From NCBI GenBank assembly GCA_020698575.1, contig CM036255.1, positions 34,324,813 to 34,388,812 on the forward strand: DNA of 64,000 nucleotides, written 5' to 3'. Under the pieces are notes generated by a model, which saw nothing but the letters and a program-made list of their open reading frames with translations, made no database searches and was not told where the DNA came from. Source of the stretch: Bostrychus sinensis. Taxonomy: Eukaryota; Chordata; Actinopteri; Gobiiformes; Eleotridae. Shown one piece after another: positions 32,960 through 44,668 of the stretch. Numbering within the stretch: the first letter of the stretch is position 1; the number at the start of each line of letters is the position of its first letter. The translations under genes were made by a program, and so were the position numbers.

Positions 32960-33403
32960 GACAGCACACAATGGAGACACTGTAAAGGCTCATGTACATT
33001 ATATTTAACGTGAATTAATGACTAATGGGAACAAGGCAGGGATGTCCTTGAAGGTCAGGGTCTGCGCTGAACTGAGAGAGTGTCTGGGTTTGGAAGAAAA
33101 CCAAATATTTCTGATCAAATGATCTGCCTTTTAAATTCACTGTGGGCTGAGAGAACAGCGCTTTTTGTCTGTTTTATTAAAACAAAGCCGACAGCTCACA
33201 CCGGAGACGCTGTGAGGTCCATGAACATTATATTTAACTTTAATTATTGAATAATGGCTAACGGGAATAAGGCAGAGATGTCCTTGGAGGTCGCTCTGTC
33301 CACCGTCTCCCCCGGCGCTGAAACCACGCAGCGTTTGGAAGAAAACGAAATATTTCTGATTAAACTGATTGTATTTTAAATTCACTGTGGGCTGAAAGAA
33401 AAG
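32960..33403. repeat. Diverged tandem duplication of about 230 bp
   Basis: Copy 1 (about 32960-33160) and copy 2 (about 33190-33403) share gacagc, gagac-ctgt, acattatatttaac, gatgtccttg(a/g)aggtc, gtttggaagaaaac and aaattcactgtgggctga in the same order. They differ at many positions and by small indels, so the duplication is old. Confidence 0.75.
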
Positions 33404-34388
33404 TGTTTTCTGTGTGTTTTGTGCAGAAATGTACAGCGGCGCCTGAACTCAGCACAGACACCACCACCGTTTAAAAACTGTAAATAAATAGGAGAACTTT
33501 TACTGCTGTGGCTGGTTATATTACACACATACAGATGTTTTTAACGCTGGATTTGTTTCATAAAGCGACAATTTGTTTTAATGAACACGTGGCGTAAAAA
33601 TGTGAGATTGTAGACTGTGATTAATTTCTATTTTTAGTCCGTCCAGGCTTGAAATCAATACTTAACATGAGATACAACAAGGATTCAGGCTTAATACCCA
33701 GCAGAATAATATTAATATCTTTTTATTTATTTACTGCAGTCAGAGTTAAAGGAAGTGATGCATATTTTGGTTAAAAGATGTATTGTTGGTTTGTTTATTT
33801 ACCGTCTCAGAGCGTTCCCTTCTCTGGGCAGGTCCTAAACGTTTACACCAAAGTAAAGTCTCTCTGTTGTTGTGGGTGATAAACAGATTAGTGAATAATT
33901 TCCAGCAAACTGTAATTAATTATTCAGTTCCTCGTGTTAATGCTGTTACATTCATACGAGCGTTCAGCCCCGGCGACGAGCTTGTACTTGTCAAAAATAC
34001 TTCATATTTTGGCGTAATACTTGACTAATAATAGAGAGTTGTGGCTTTTTTACAAGATGGGTGTGAAGTTTGGCGTTACGTTCTGTCAGAGGTGGTTTTA
34101 AAATGTCTTAAATATTAAAAGTTTGTACGTTTTTGTGCTGTTTTTTGCGCTGCATGACCCTGAGCATCACAAACGCCTTTAGAAGAATCTTGATTGAGTT
34201 TTTTTGTGTTTAATGCAGCACTGATTTCATCTGTGTTAGGCTCTGGAAATAAAACATTGTCACCAGAGTAAAATTCCTGCAGATTATTATTCTTTTGCTG
34301 GTGATCCTGGCATTAAATTTTATTCTAAACGGCATTAAAAAATCTTAAAAATGTCTCAAATTCCACAAAACCTGGGGCCACCATCTTT

Positions 34389-34423
<35 letters not shown>

Positions 34424-36163
34424 GATACTAGTATTATTACGCACTGCTACACTACTACATTTACTACCATGAATATGCACTGAGGTAAAAGAAAAAAAAA
34501 AGAAAACCTACACATTTTACCTCTAAAGACTAATTCAGGCAAAAAAAAAGTATGTTTTGAAAAGTATTCTCTAAAAATGCTCCTAAATTACTCGAGTAAA
34601 AGTACCTTCACATCACAGATTTCCAGAATAGGTTATCAGAAAAGTAATAGTTTATTATTTAAAATGTAAAAAATGTTAAGTTTGAATACGTAGTGGGAGC
34701 TTTAATGTTCGTTTGCATGAATAAAATAAATAACACAGAATAAAACATGCACACTGCTGGTTTAATTCACAGATAAAAGGTGTTTTATTGAATATTATGA
34801 TGTTTTATGATTGTAGAAGATGATTTAGCTCAACAGAGGAATCAGAAAAAGGATCACGCAGTACCCACTGCTGCTGTTATTACTACTACTATCACTTTAT
34901 TACTAATGCTATTACTATAGGGTTTTAGTCTCCTTGTCCCATGTCCAAACACAGGTAAAAGTAAAAGTAAAAACACTCATATTTCCCAGTTTTCACCGAA
35001 CCAGCTCCCTGTTGTTCCCACACAGAAAACTAAAGACTTTTGTCACTAAAATGATGCACGGTATCAATAATCGTCCGTCATATTCAAACTGTGAGCCGTG
35101 TTCTCGTGGACTCTGAACGTCAGGACAGAAAACTGCATGGATTTCAGAAGCTTTTTTGTCACTTGGTGAGTTCAAATGCGCTGAAAAAAAAAAAAACGTC
35201 CCAGTTTTTGGGTCTAAAAATCCGGTCACCCTCCGTATATAACTGCCCACGTATCCTCACCGAGGGAAAAAGTCATTTACATTTTTCAAAGTCCATTTTT
35301 ACTTCCGGCAAAAATAAAAAAGTATGTTTTGAGAAATGCACCCAAGAATTATTCTCTAAAAATTCTCCTGAATGGCTTCTTGTTCATTTCAAAACCGGTT
35401 CAGGCGACGGTTTAAGGAAATGCAAGTGTTCCGTGATTTGGTGTAGAAATATTTCGCGGTTATGATTTCGGTTTTGTCTGTTGGTATGGAACTCGTGAGC
35501 AGATGTTCTCCTGATAAAACGTCGCCTGTTATTTCTTGCCTTAGTGCTGTTGAGCCTCGTTTCTCCTGCACACACCCCTCAGGTTCACGTGCCGTACTTC
35601 ACAAAGTGCTCATTGCCAGACATTTTATACTTCTTTGCAAATGCTTTTTTTCCTGCATTTTTTTAAAATTTCAAACACACACTCAGGATAGAAATTAAAA
35701 AGGTGCCGTCGCAGTCTTTTGTGCAGAAATGACGCCTTGTTTCTTAAAATTACGAATAATGGACGTTATTTATTTGAAACGATGGGAATAAAAGGTGTGT
35801 TTATGGCTGATTTAAATAAGGTTTAAAGTTGAAATGTTTTGTAATTTAAATTAAACGTGTGTTGTATTCAAATGTTTGGACTCGTCGGCTTTTGTCAGAC
35901 GTCTCTGCCGCGTGTTCCCTTCTCCGTTTTTTCAGATCATTATCGTCTTGCACTCAGATCCAACACCTGATTATTGTGAAGCTGTGGAAGTGTTTTTTCC
36001 TGAGTGCTTTTAGAGGATAACGTGTGTGTGAGGCACAGAGAGAGAGAGAGAGAGGAGTCTGAGGAGGAACCGGTTCAGCCGTCAGCTCCCGCGCCGTGCG
36101 GTGAAGAGACGTCTGTGTTTCACCGCGACCCTGTGTCTTTGCGTTCTGCGTTCTGCGTGGCGT
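33404..36163. other. Intergenic or intronic, no gene recognised
   Basis: Has (ACT)n at 34387-34424. Segments at 34540-34590 and 35315-35370 share aaaaagtatgttttga and attctctaaaaat. Short open frames on both strands have no protein character I recognise. Confidence 0.35.
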
Positions 36164-36485
36164 GGTGAGTTTGTGGTGAGCTTGTGGTGAGTTTGTGGTG
36201 AGTTTGTGGTGAGCTTGTGGTGAGCTTGTGGTGAGCTTGTGGTGAGTTTGTGGTGAGTTTGTGGTGAGTTTGTGGTGAGTTTGTGGTGAGCTTGTGGTGA
36301 GTTTGTGGTGAGTTTGTGGTGAGCTTGTGGTGAGTTTGTGGTGAGCTTGTGGTGAGCTTGTGGTGAGTTTGTGGTGAGTTTGTGGTGAGTTTGTGGTGAG
36401 TTTGTGGTGAGCTTGTGGTGAGTTTGTGGTGAGTTTGTGGTGAGTTTGTGGTGAGTTTGTGGTGAGTTTGTGGTGAGTTTGTGGG
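36164..36485. repeat. 11-bp minisatellite (GAGTTTGTGGT)
   Basis: About 29 copies alternating gagtttgtggt and gagcttgtggt. Confidence 0.95.
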
Positions 36486-36547
36486 CCTCTCTCCGTCTGC
36501 GTCCCGGGGCAGAGGTGAGGAGAGGTCACGTGGGTCGCTCCTGCGTC

Positions 36548-37090
36548 CAGGGTTGCCAGATCTGACTGACAGTTTCCAGCCCAAATATAACGTAAAACCC
36601 GCCAAACGCAATAAAAACCCCGCCCAAATCACAACCATTCTACAATCTTAATGTTAAAACTGTAATACAGATGAAATAACATATTTTGAGCACACAAAAC
36701 TTCACAACTGCCGATGGAAAAAGTAATAAACAGTCCCCACAATGAGTGTAATCAGAAAAACAAAGAGCTCTCTCACGGCTGCAGTGTTTACTTTTTTCAA
36801 CCAATCAGAGGTCCATAATTAGACATGTGACTGACAACTAATGACACTAATATTACTACTTCTATTTTACAAATTAATTTTATTCATCAATAACCAGCAA
36901 ATATATACAATTATTGATCAGGAAATTTTAAAATATTATTAAAATAAGTTTATTTTACATTTTCAAAATCCCGCCCCATAAGTCTAAAAATAGCCCAAAT
37001 ATTATACACCCGCCCAACGCTATTTTTTTCCGCCGAGAGAGAGCAAAAGTAGCCCAATTGGGAGGGAAAACGCCCAATCTGGCAACACTG
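36548..37090. mobile_element. hAT-like non-autonomous element with perfect 8-bp target duplication
   Basis: The 543-bp element starts CAGGGTTGCCAGAT and ends ATCTGGCAACACTG, a 14-bp inverted repeat with one mismatch. It is flanked by cctgcgtc at 36540-36547 and 37091-37098. Inner parts also pair loosely (agcccaaat near both ends). No coding capacity. Confidence 0.85.
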
Positions 37091-37439
37091 CCTGCGTCCG
37101 TTCGTCGCTCGGCTCTCAGTATTCGGTTCATAACGTCGGTCGGAGATCGTCGGAGATCGCCGCGAGAGCTGACGTTGTTTTAACAAAACGGCGTAAGCAC
37201 ATCCAGGCTTCCTCTGGTGGCACTCGGGACGCTTTAGCAGTTCCACTTCTGATTTTAGTTTCATTTAGAGTCATTTTTTTGTCATGTTTTGGTTAAATCT
37301 TGCATATGAAGCTTAGACCACTGCGCAGTCCCCGATCCATCCTGGCGTAGTCTTGGTTTAGTCCTGGTCAGACCTGGGTTGGTCCAGATTTTGGCTCATT
37401 TTCGTTCATTAAAGGTGGTTCTTGTAAAGGCGAATATTT

Positions 37440-37620
37440 CCTGAGGCGGTTCTTGTTGTTGGAGAGTTGGAGAGCAAAGTACAGATCCTCCAGGCCAAAT
37501 ATTACTCCAATGCAAGTAAAAGTAGCCAAGTCAAATTTTTACTTGGGGTAAAGTACTGGAGTAAATGATTAAGTAATCAAAGTACCACAGCAACTTTTTT
37601 TCACAGTGTATTTCAAATGA
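37440..37620. repeat. Dispersed teleost repeat, left part
   Basis: Text such as gcaagtaaaagtag and aaagtactggagtaaatg belongs to a widespread fish repeat. The matching right part is at 41430-41515 (gtagtggagtaaaagtag, tactgtccagctctg), so the 23-bp array and the Tigger-like element seem to sit inside one copy. Confidence 0.4.
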
Positions 37621-37705
37621 GTGCAGTTACGAGTTTTGGCTAAAATTTCTGCTACATTCAAGTCACAAATTTGCAGCTCAAAAAATATGAATAAAATACA
37701 GTTTA

Positions 37706-38468
37706 CCGTATTTTCCGGACTATAAGTGGCTCCGGAGTATTAGTGGCACTCACCAAAAAATGCATAATGAAGAAGAAAAAAAAATGTATATAATTGGCAC
37801 TGGACTATAAGTCACATTTTTTGGGTGAAATTTATTTTACAAAATCTTACACCAAGAACAGACATTTCATGTTGAAAGGCAAGTTATAGTAATAATAGAA
37901 TAGAGAACAACAGCTGAATAGGTGTGCGCTATGCTAACGTAACACATTGATGGTTATTCAGCTACATGAAGCATAAACAACGAACTGAACAGGTGTCTCG
38001 TATGTTAACGTAATATATTAACAGTTATTCACATAACTTTAGCATAAAGAACATAATATAACAAGTTCACCAAACTCACCATCTCACTCCTAATCGCTAA
38101 ATCCTTTAAATTCTTCATCCTCGGTGTCGCTTCTGAACAACTCCGCCAACTCCGGAGGTAGACGAAGCGCCGCTTCCTCCTCTGCGTGGCTGTCGTCAGA
38201 CTCAGCATCAGTTCCATTTCCAATTATTCCGCTCTTTCTCAGTTGTCTTTATAGCCTAAGTTGTTAGTGGTAATGTTTACATTTTAAATTGTCAGTGGTA
38301 CAGGTGCAGCAGATGCTGGTACACAAGCCTAGAGCGCCCTCTGGTGGCTGTCAGGGTGAAAATAACCAACACCTGAAATATTTTAATATATAAGTCACAC
38401 CTGAGTATACGTCACACCCCAGGCCAGACGATGGAAAAAAGTGACACTTACAGTCTGGAAAAATACGG
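37706..38468 (-). mobile_element. Tigger/pogo-like Tc1-mariner element, internally deleted
   Basis: Starts CCGTATTTTCCGGACTATAA and ends with its imperfect complement (cagtctggaaaaatacgg), with TA on both sides (37704-37705, 38469-38470). Internal phrases ggactataagtcacatttt repeat the terminal motif. Its minus strand keeps the acidic tail of a pogo/Tigger-type transposase at 38240-38090. The 763-bp length shows that most of the transposase gene is gone. Confidence 0.75.
38090..38240 (-). pseudogene. C-terminal remnant of a Tigger/pogo-like transposase
   Basis: The minus strand reads RKSGIIGNGTDAE, then a serine/glutamate-rich stretch, then LPPELAELFRSDTEDEEF and KGFSD before a TAG at 38092-38090. 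Acidic tails with LPPE-aELF-SDTEdEEF are typical of fish pogo/Tigger-type transposases (from memory). The DNA-binding and DDE domains are absent. Confidence 0.6.
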
Positions 38469-38574
38469 TAAATGTTTTTTGGTGGAAATGTGGGGCTCAG
38501 CTTCAAAAACCGTAACAGATCAGATTGTTGTGCAGCAAAAACGACCTTACGTTTTATGTTTTAGTTCCTGAGAG

Positions 38575-41360
38575 CAAATCTGAGTAGTATTATGAAGTAA
38601 ATCTGAGTCGTATTATGTAGTAAATCTGTGCAGTATTATGTAGTAAATCTGAGCAGTATTATGTAGTAAATCTGAGCCATATTATGTAGTAAATCTGAGT
38701 CATATTATGTAGTAAATCTGAGTAGTATTATGTAGTAAATCTGAGTCGTATTATGTAGTAAATCTGAGTAATATGTAGTAAATCTGAGTAGTGTTATGTA
38801 GTAAATCTGAGTAGTGTTATGTAGTAAATCTGAGTAGTATTATGTAGTAAATCTGAGTAGTGTTATGTAGTAAATCTGAGCTGTATTATGTAGTAAATCT
38901 GAGTAGTGTTATGTAGTAAATCTGAGCAGTATTATGTAGTAAATCTGAGTAGTGTTATGTAGTAAATCTGAGCAGTATTATGTAGTAAATCTGAGTAGTG
39001 TTATGTAGTAAATCTGAGTAGTATTATGTAGTAAATCTGAGTCATATTATGTAGTAAATCTGAGTCATATTATGTAGTAAATCTGAGTAGTATTATGTAG
39101 TAAATCTGAGTAATATTCTGTAGTACATCTAAGTAATATTATGATGTAAATCTTAGTATTATGTAGTAAATCTGAGTCATATTATGTAGTAAATCTGAGC
39201 CGTATTATGTAGTAAATCTGAGTAATATTATGTAGTAAATCTGAGCCGTATTATGTAGTAAATCTGAGTAGTATTATGTAGTAAATCTGAGTAGTGTTAT
39301 GTAGTAAATCTGAGCTGTATTATGTAGTAAATCTGAGTAGTGTTATGTAGTAAATCTGAGCAGTATTATGTAGTAAATCTGAGTAGTGTTATGTAGTAAA
39401 TCTGAGCAGTATTATGTAGTAAATCTGAGTAGTGTTATGTAGTAAATCTGAGTAGTATTATGTAGTAAATCTGAGTCATATTATGTAGTAAATCTGAGTC
39501 ATATTATGTAGTAAATCTGAGTAGTATTATGTAGTAAATCTGAGTAATATTCTGTAGTACATCTAAGTAATATTATGATGTAAATCTTAGTATTATGTAG
39601 TAAATCTGAGTCATATTATGTAGTAAATCTGAGCCGTATTATGTAGTAAATCTGAGTCATATTATGTAGTAAATCTGAGCCGTATTATGTAGTAAATCTG
39701 AGTAGTATTATGTAGTAAATCTGAGTCATATTATGTAGTAAATCTGAGTCATATTATGTAGTAAATCTGAGTCATATTATGTAGTAAATCTGAGCAGTAT
39801 TGTGTAGTAAATCTGAGTAATATTGTGTAGTACATCTAAGTAATATGATGATGTAAGTCTGAGCAGTATTATGTAGTAAATCTGAGTAATATTGTGTAGT
39901 ACATCTAAGTAATATTATGATGTAAGTCTGAGTAGTATTATGTAGTAAATCTGAGCAGTATTATGTAGTAAATCTGAGCAGTATTATGTAGTAAATCTGA
40001 GCTGTATTATGTAGTAAATCTGAGCCGTATTATGTAGTAAATCTGAGTAGTATTATGTAGTAAATCTGAGTCATATTATGTAGTAAATCTGAGTCATATG
40101 TAGTAAATCTGAGTCATATTATGTAGTAAATCTGAGCAGTATTGTGTAGTAAATCTGAGTAATATTGTGTAGTACATCTAAGTAATATGATGTAAGTCTG
40201 AGCAGTATTATGTAGTAAATCTGAGCAGTATTATGTAGTAAATCTGAGCAGTATTATGTAGTAAATCTGAGTAATATTGTGTAGTACATCTAAGTAATAT
40301 TATGATGTAAGTCTGAGTAGTATTATGTAGTAAATCTGAGCAGTATTATGTAGTAAATCTGAGCTGTATTATGTAGTAAATTTGAGTCGTAGTATGTAGT
40401 AAATTTGAGTCGTATTATGTAGTAAATCTGAGCAGTATTATGTAGTAAATCTGAGCTGTATTATGTAGTAAATTTGAGTAGTAGTATGTAGTAAATCTGA
40501 GCAGTATTATGTAGTAAATCTGAGCAGTATTATGTAGTAAATTTGAGTAGTATTATGTAGTAAATCTGAGTAATATTGTGTAGTAAATCTGAGCAGTATT
40601 ATGTAGTAAATCTGAGTAATATTGTGTAGTACATCTAAGTAATATTATGATGTAAGTGAGTAGTATTATGTAGTAAATCTGAGCAGTATTATGTAGTAAA
40701 TCTGAGTAATATTGTGTAGTAAATCTGAGCAGTATTATGTAGTAAATCTGAGTAGTGTTATATAGTAAATCTGAGTAGTGTTATGTAGTAAATCTGAGTA
40801 GTAGTATGTAGTAAATCTGAGTAATATTGTGTAGTAAATCTGAGCAGTATTATGTAGTAAATCTGAGCAGTATTATGTAGTAAATCTGAGTAGTATTATG
40901 TAGTAAATCTGAGTAGTATTATGTAGTAAATCTGAGTAGTATTATGTAGTAAATCTGAGTAGTAGTATGTAGTAAATCTGAGTAGTAGTATGTAGTAAAT
41001 CTGAGTAGTAGTATGTAGTACATCTAAGTAATATTATGATGTAAGTCTGAGTAGTATTATGTAGTAAATCTGAGCAGTATTATATAGTAAATCTGAGTAA
41101 TATTGTGTAGTAAATCTGAGCAGTATTATGTAGTAAATCTGAGTAGTATTATGTAGTAAATCTGAGTAGTAGTATGTAGTAAATCTGAGTAATATTGTGT
41201 AGTAAATCTGAGCAGTATTATGTAGTAAATCTGAGCAGTATTATGTAGTAAATCTGAGCAGTATTATGTAGTAAGTATTATGTAGTAAATCTGAGCAGTA
41301 TTATGTAGTAAATCTGAGTAGTATTATGTAGTAAATCTGAGTAGTATTATGTAGTAAATA
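38575..41360. repeat. 23-bp minisatellite (TAGTAAATCTGAG + TAGTATTATG type)
   Basis: About 120 copies. Variation is in the middle (agtagtatt, agcagtatt, agtcatatt, agccgtatt, agtaatatt). A rare block gtagtacatctaag + taatattatgatgtaa marks larger repeated segments, at about 39120, 39555, 39830, 39900, 40170, 40280, 40630 and 41020. Confidence 0.95.
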
Positions 41361-42154
41361 ATTATCTTTAGGGAGTAAGGCAGTTGTCTTTTGGTTTTAA
41401 GACAATTTCTCTGCAGAAGTTATTTTTGCTTTTTAGAAAAGTAGTGGAGTAAAAGTAGTTAAAGCTAAAAATACTTCAGATTTACTTTGTTACTGTCCAG
41501 CTCTGCTTTTGTCTCTTGTGTTATTATTTACTGCGTCTTTGGAATGGAACTAACTGTGAGACCTTCAGGACCGAAAATGTAGTTCCACACAGGAAAAGAG
41601 ACAATTTTCATTAACACGGAGCAGTTGTTTATTCGTTTTCATAATTGTCACCAACTCTGTGTCCAAATCTCACGGCGGAATATTTAATGCAGTTTCATGG
41701 AGAGGCTCGGGATAATGAAACGTACTCTGTAAAAATGCCCTGACGAGCCTTTAGTGCATTCATTATTGTGATTTCAAAAGATTCAGACTAAATAAGCGTT
41801 TAATGACCGTAATGTTGTCATGGTCTGTGTAGTTTTTTACCATTCAGCTACAACAAAACAATATTAGTCCCAGGAGCTCACTGTTCGATTTTGTAAAAGT
41901 CTACCACGATATTGTTAGACCTTTGATATTGCAGTCACATCCCTACTAAATACTATTTTTATTATGGAATTATGATATTAAAAGATCGCCTTTAGTTGAT
42001 CCATGCTATGATATTTTAGCCGTAACAGTTTAGAACCGTCCGACTTCTAATTAAAATCAATTGTAGCGTTTTCTTTGCAGGTGAGAAGTTTAAACGCGTT
42101 CCAAAGTGAACAGACGGAGACAGAGAAAAGGGAAGCACAGGCCGCTGTACTCTC
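41361..42154. other. Right part of dispersed repeat, then unassigned sequence
   Basis: 41430-41515 is the right-hand part of the fish repeat described at 37440. 41520-42150 is unassigned. Confidence 0.35.
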
Positions 42155-42221
42155 TGTGCCAGTCCCAAGCTTTGATAAATGGATAGGTCTGGGTCAGGAA
42201 GAGCATCTGGTGTAAAACCTA
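42155..42221 (+). mobile_element. RTE-like LINE tail fragment
   Basis: Reads gtgccagtcccaagc and gtcaggaagagcatctgg, as at 3045. The Tc1-like element at 42224 inserted at a TA within or at the end of this fragment. Confidence 0.5.
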
Positions 42222-42223
42222 TA

Positions 42224-43044
42224 CAGTGAAGCCCGAAATTATTCACCCTCCTGGCAAATTCTGACTTAAAGTTACTTTCATTCAAACAACATGACACTTT
42301 TTGTTCAAGAAAAGCTGAGAAATATGTTTTTCCACAATGATACCTCTTGTACGTCGTCCTAAAGGATTCTCGGGACCCCCTTTTCTTGAGCGGTAAAGGA
42401 ACATTTTCCCCCTGCCAGTACCTCATACTGTGCAGTTACTGTAAGGATAGCAGCCAATCAGGTCTGCGGCACTGCCATTGGATACAAATCTTATCTACTT
42501 TACATCGAGCCAGTCATATCCCAGACTCCGCCCCCTGAAAGACTTCGGTGAGGTTATGCGCAGTCGGTCGCTGTATCAGACGCAGTTCCCTGTGCAGTGA
42601 CGTGATCACAACAAACCCTCGCCTTCCGATGCTGGGCAGAGGTAAAAACGTGTGTTTGCTGGAGAGTTGTAAATAAATCATTTTGTCACAAATGCATGGG
42701 GCCTAAAAAACTATGGAGAATAACTGGATTAAGGTCAACAGCGTGGTGTTTTATTCATCAAAATATCGCCCAGATCTGCTCAGAAAGGCCGTTTTCAGGT
42801 TGGGAAATACAAACATTTTGTATCCCCGGTGATGCCAAGGAGGGCGCGCAATGTTTATTAACATCTCCAATACGGATATTTTTATTTTTCTTTGACGGAA
42901 ACCCTGTCTTATTATCTTACTATCTTCTGTGTCAAAAAAAACAAAAACAAAAAAAACAAAAACAAAAAAAAAAACTTGTTGGTTGAATGAAAGTAACTTT
43001 ATGTCAGAATTTGCCAGGAGTGTGAATAATTTCGGGCTTCACTG
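42224..43044. mobile_element. Tc1-like non-autonomous element with ~68-bp inverted repeats
   Basis: The ends CAGTGAAGCCCGAAATTATT and their complement extend inwards for about 68 bases with three mismatches. The target TA is duplicated (42222-42223 and 43045-43046). The 821-bp interior has no transposase reading; the short frames seen (for example 42696-42986) look non-coding. A second, shorter family member is at 61305-61529. Confidence 0.88.
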
Positions 43045-43091
43045 TAGATCAGTGTGAGACTCACAGCTCACTGGGACTGACTGGGAATCTC

Positions 43092-44339
43092 TGTGTGTGT
43101 CATTTATCTGTGTGTGTGTGTGTGTGTCATTTATCTGTGTGTGTGTGTGTGTGTGTGTGTGTCATTTATCTGTGTGTGTGTGTGTGTGTGTGTCATTTAT
43201 CTGTGTGTGTGTGTGTGTGTGTGTGTGTCATTTATCTGTGTGTGTGTGTGTGTGTGTGTCATTTATCTGTGTGTGTGTGTGTGTCATTTATCTGTGTGTG
43301 TGTGTGTGTCATTTATCTGTGTGTGTGTGTGTGTGTCATTTATCTGTGTGTGTGTGTGTGTGTGTGTCATTTATCTGTGTGTGTGTGTGTGTGTGTGTCA
43401 TTTATCTGTGTGTGTGTGTGTGTCATTTATCTGTGTGTGTGTGTGTGTCATTTATCTGTGTGTGTGTGTGTGTCATTTATCTGTGTGTGTGTGTGTGTGT
43501 GTGTCATTTATCTGTGTGTGTGTGTGTGTGTCATTTATCTGTGTGTGTGTGTGTGTGTGTGTGTCATTTATCTGTGTGTGTGTGTGTGTGTGTGTCATTT
43601 ATCTGTGTGTGTGTGTGTGTGTGTGTCATTTATCTGTGTGTGTGTGTGTGTCATTTATCTGTGTGTGTGTCATTTATCTGTGTGTGTGTGTGTGTCATTT
43701 ATCTGTGTGTGTGTGTGTGTGTGTCATTTATCTGTGTGTGTGTGTGTGTGTGTCATTTATCTGTGTGTGTGTGTGTCATTTATGTGTGTGTGTGTCATTT
43801 ATGTCTGTGTGTGTGTGTGTGTCATTTATGTGTGTGTGTGTCATTTATGTCTGTGTGTGTGTGTGTCATTTATGTCTGTGTGTGTGTGTGTCATTTATGT
43901 GTGTGTGTGTGTGTGTCATTTATGTGTGTGTGTGTGTCATTTATGTGTGTGTGTGTGTCATTTATGTGTGTGTGTCATTTATGTGTGTGTGTGTCATTTA
44001 TGTGTGTGTGTGTCATTTATGTGTGTGTGTGTCATTTATGTGTGTGTGTGTGTCATTTATGTGTGTGTGTGTCATTTATGTGTGTGTGTGTGTCATTTAT
44101 GTGTGTGTGTGTGTGTGTCATTTATGTGTGTGTGTGTCATTTATGTGTGTGTGTGTCATTTATGTGTGTGTGTGTCATTTATGTGTGTGTGTGTCATTTA
44201 TGTGTGTGTGTGTCATTTATGTGTGTGTGTGTCATTTATGTGTGTGTCTGTGTGTGTGTGTGTCTGTGTGTGTGTGTGTGTGTGTCTGTGTGTGTCTGTG
44301 TGTGTCTGTGTGTGTGTGTGTGTGTGTGTGTCTGTGTGT

Positions 44340-44414
<75 letters not shown>
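43092..44414. repeat. Compound TG microsatellite with CATTTAT spacers
   Basis: TG tracts of 10-26 bp are separated by catttatc (to about 43780), then by catttatg (to about 44240), then become almost pure TG/TCTG. Variant type changes along the array in a polar way. Confidence 0.95.
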
Positions 44415-44415
<1 letters not shown>

Positions 44416-44668
44416 CCTCCTGTAACCTCCGCCGCAGTAGAAACTCCTCAAACAGCTGATTCATAAACACAGAGAGGTATGGAGCGCATGTGAGGCATGC
44501 GGCGTGACGGAGCGCATGTGAGGCACATTGGCTGCGGTTATTTTTACCTTTCGGGCGTTCAGATGGAATGTGGCCCGGGCGGGAAGTGCTTTGCCTTTGC
44601 CGTAAACTCATGACGCAACTCATTAATGCTACCTTTTATTATGGTTTTATTCACCAGGACAGTGTGCG
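44415..44668. other. Non-repeat spacer
   Basis: gagcgcatgtgaggca occurs twice (44481 and 44511). No gene recognised. Confidence 0.35.

Noticed and set aside
33137..36163. Several 60-124-codon frames on both strands
   Set aside because: Random-length frames in AT-rich DNA with no recognisable motif, start context or splice partners.
35954..36638. Two minus-strand frames rich in THHKLTT
   Set aside because: Encoded by the 11-bp GAGTTTGTGGT array.
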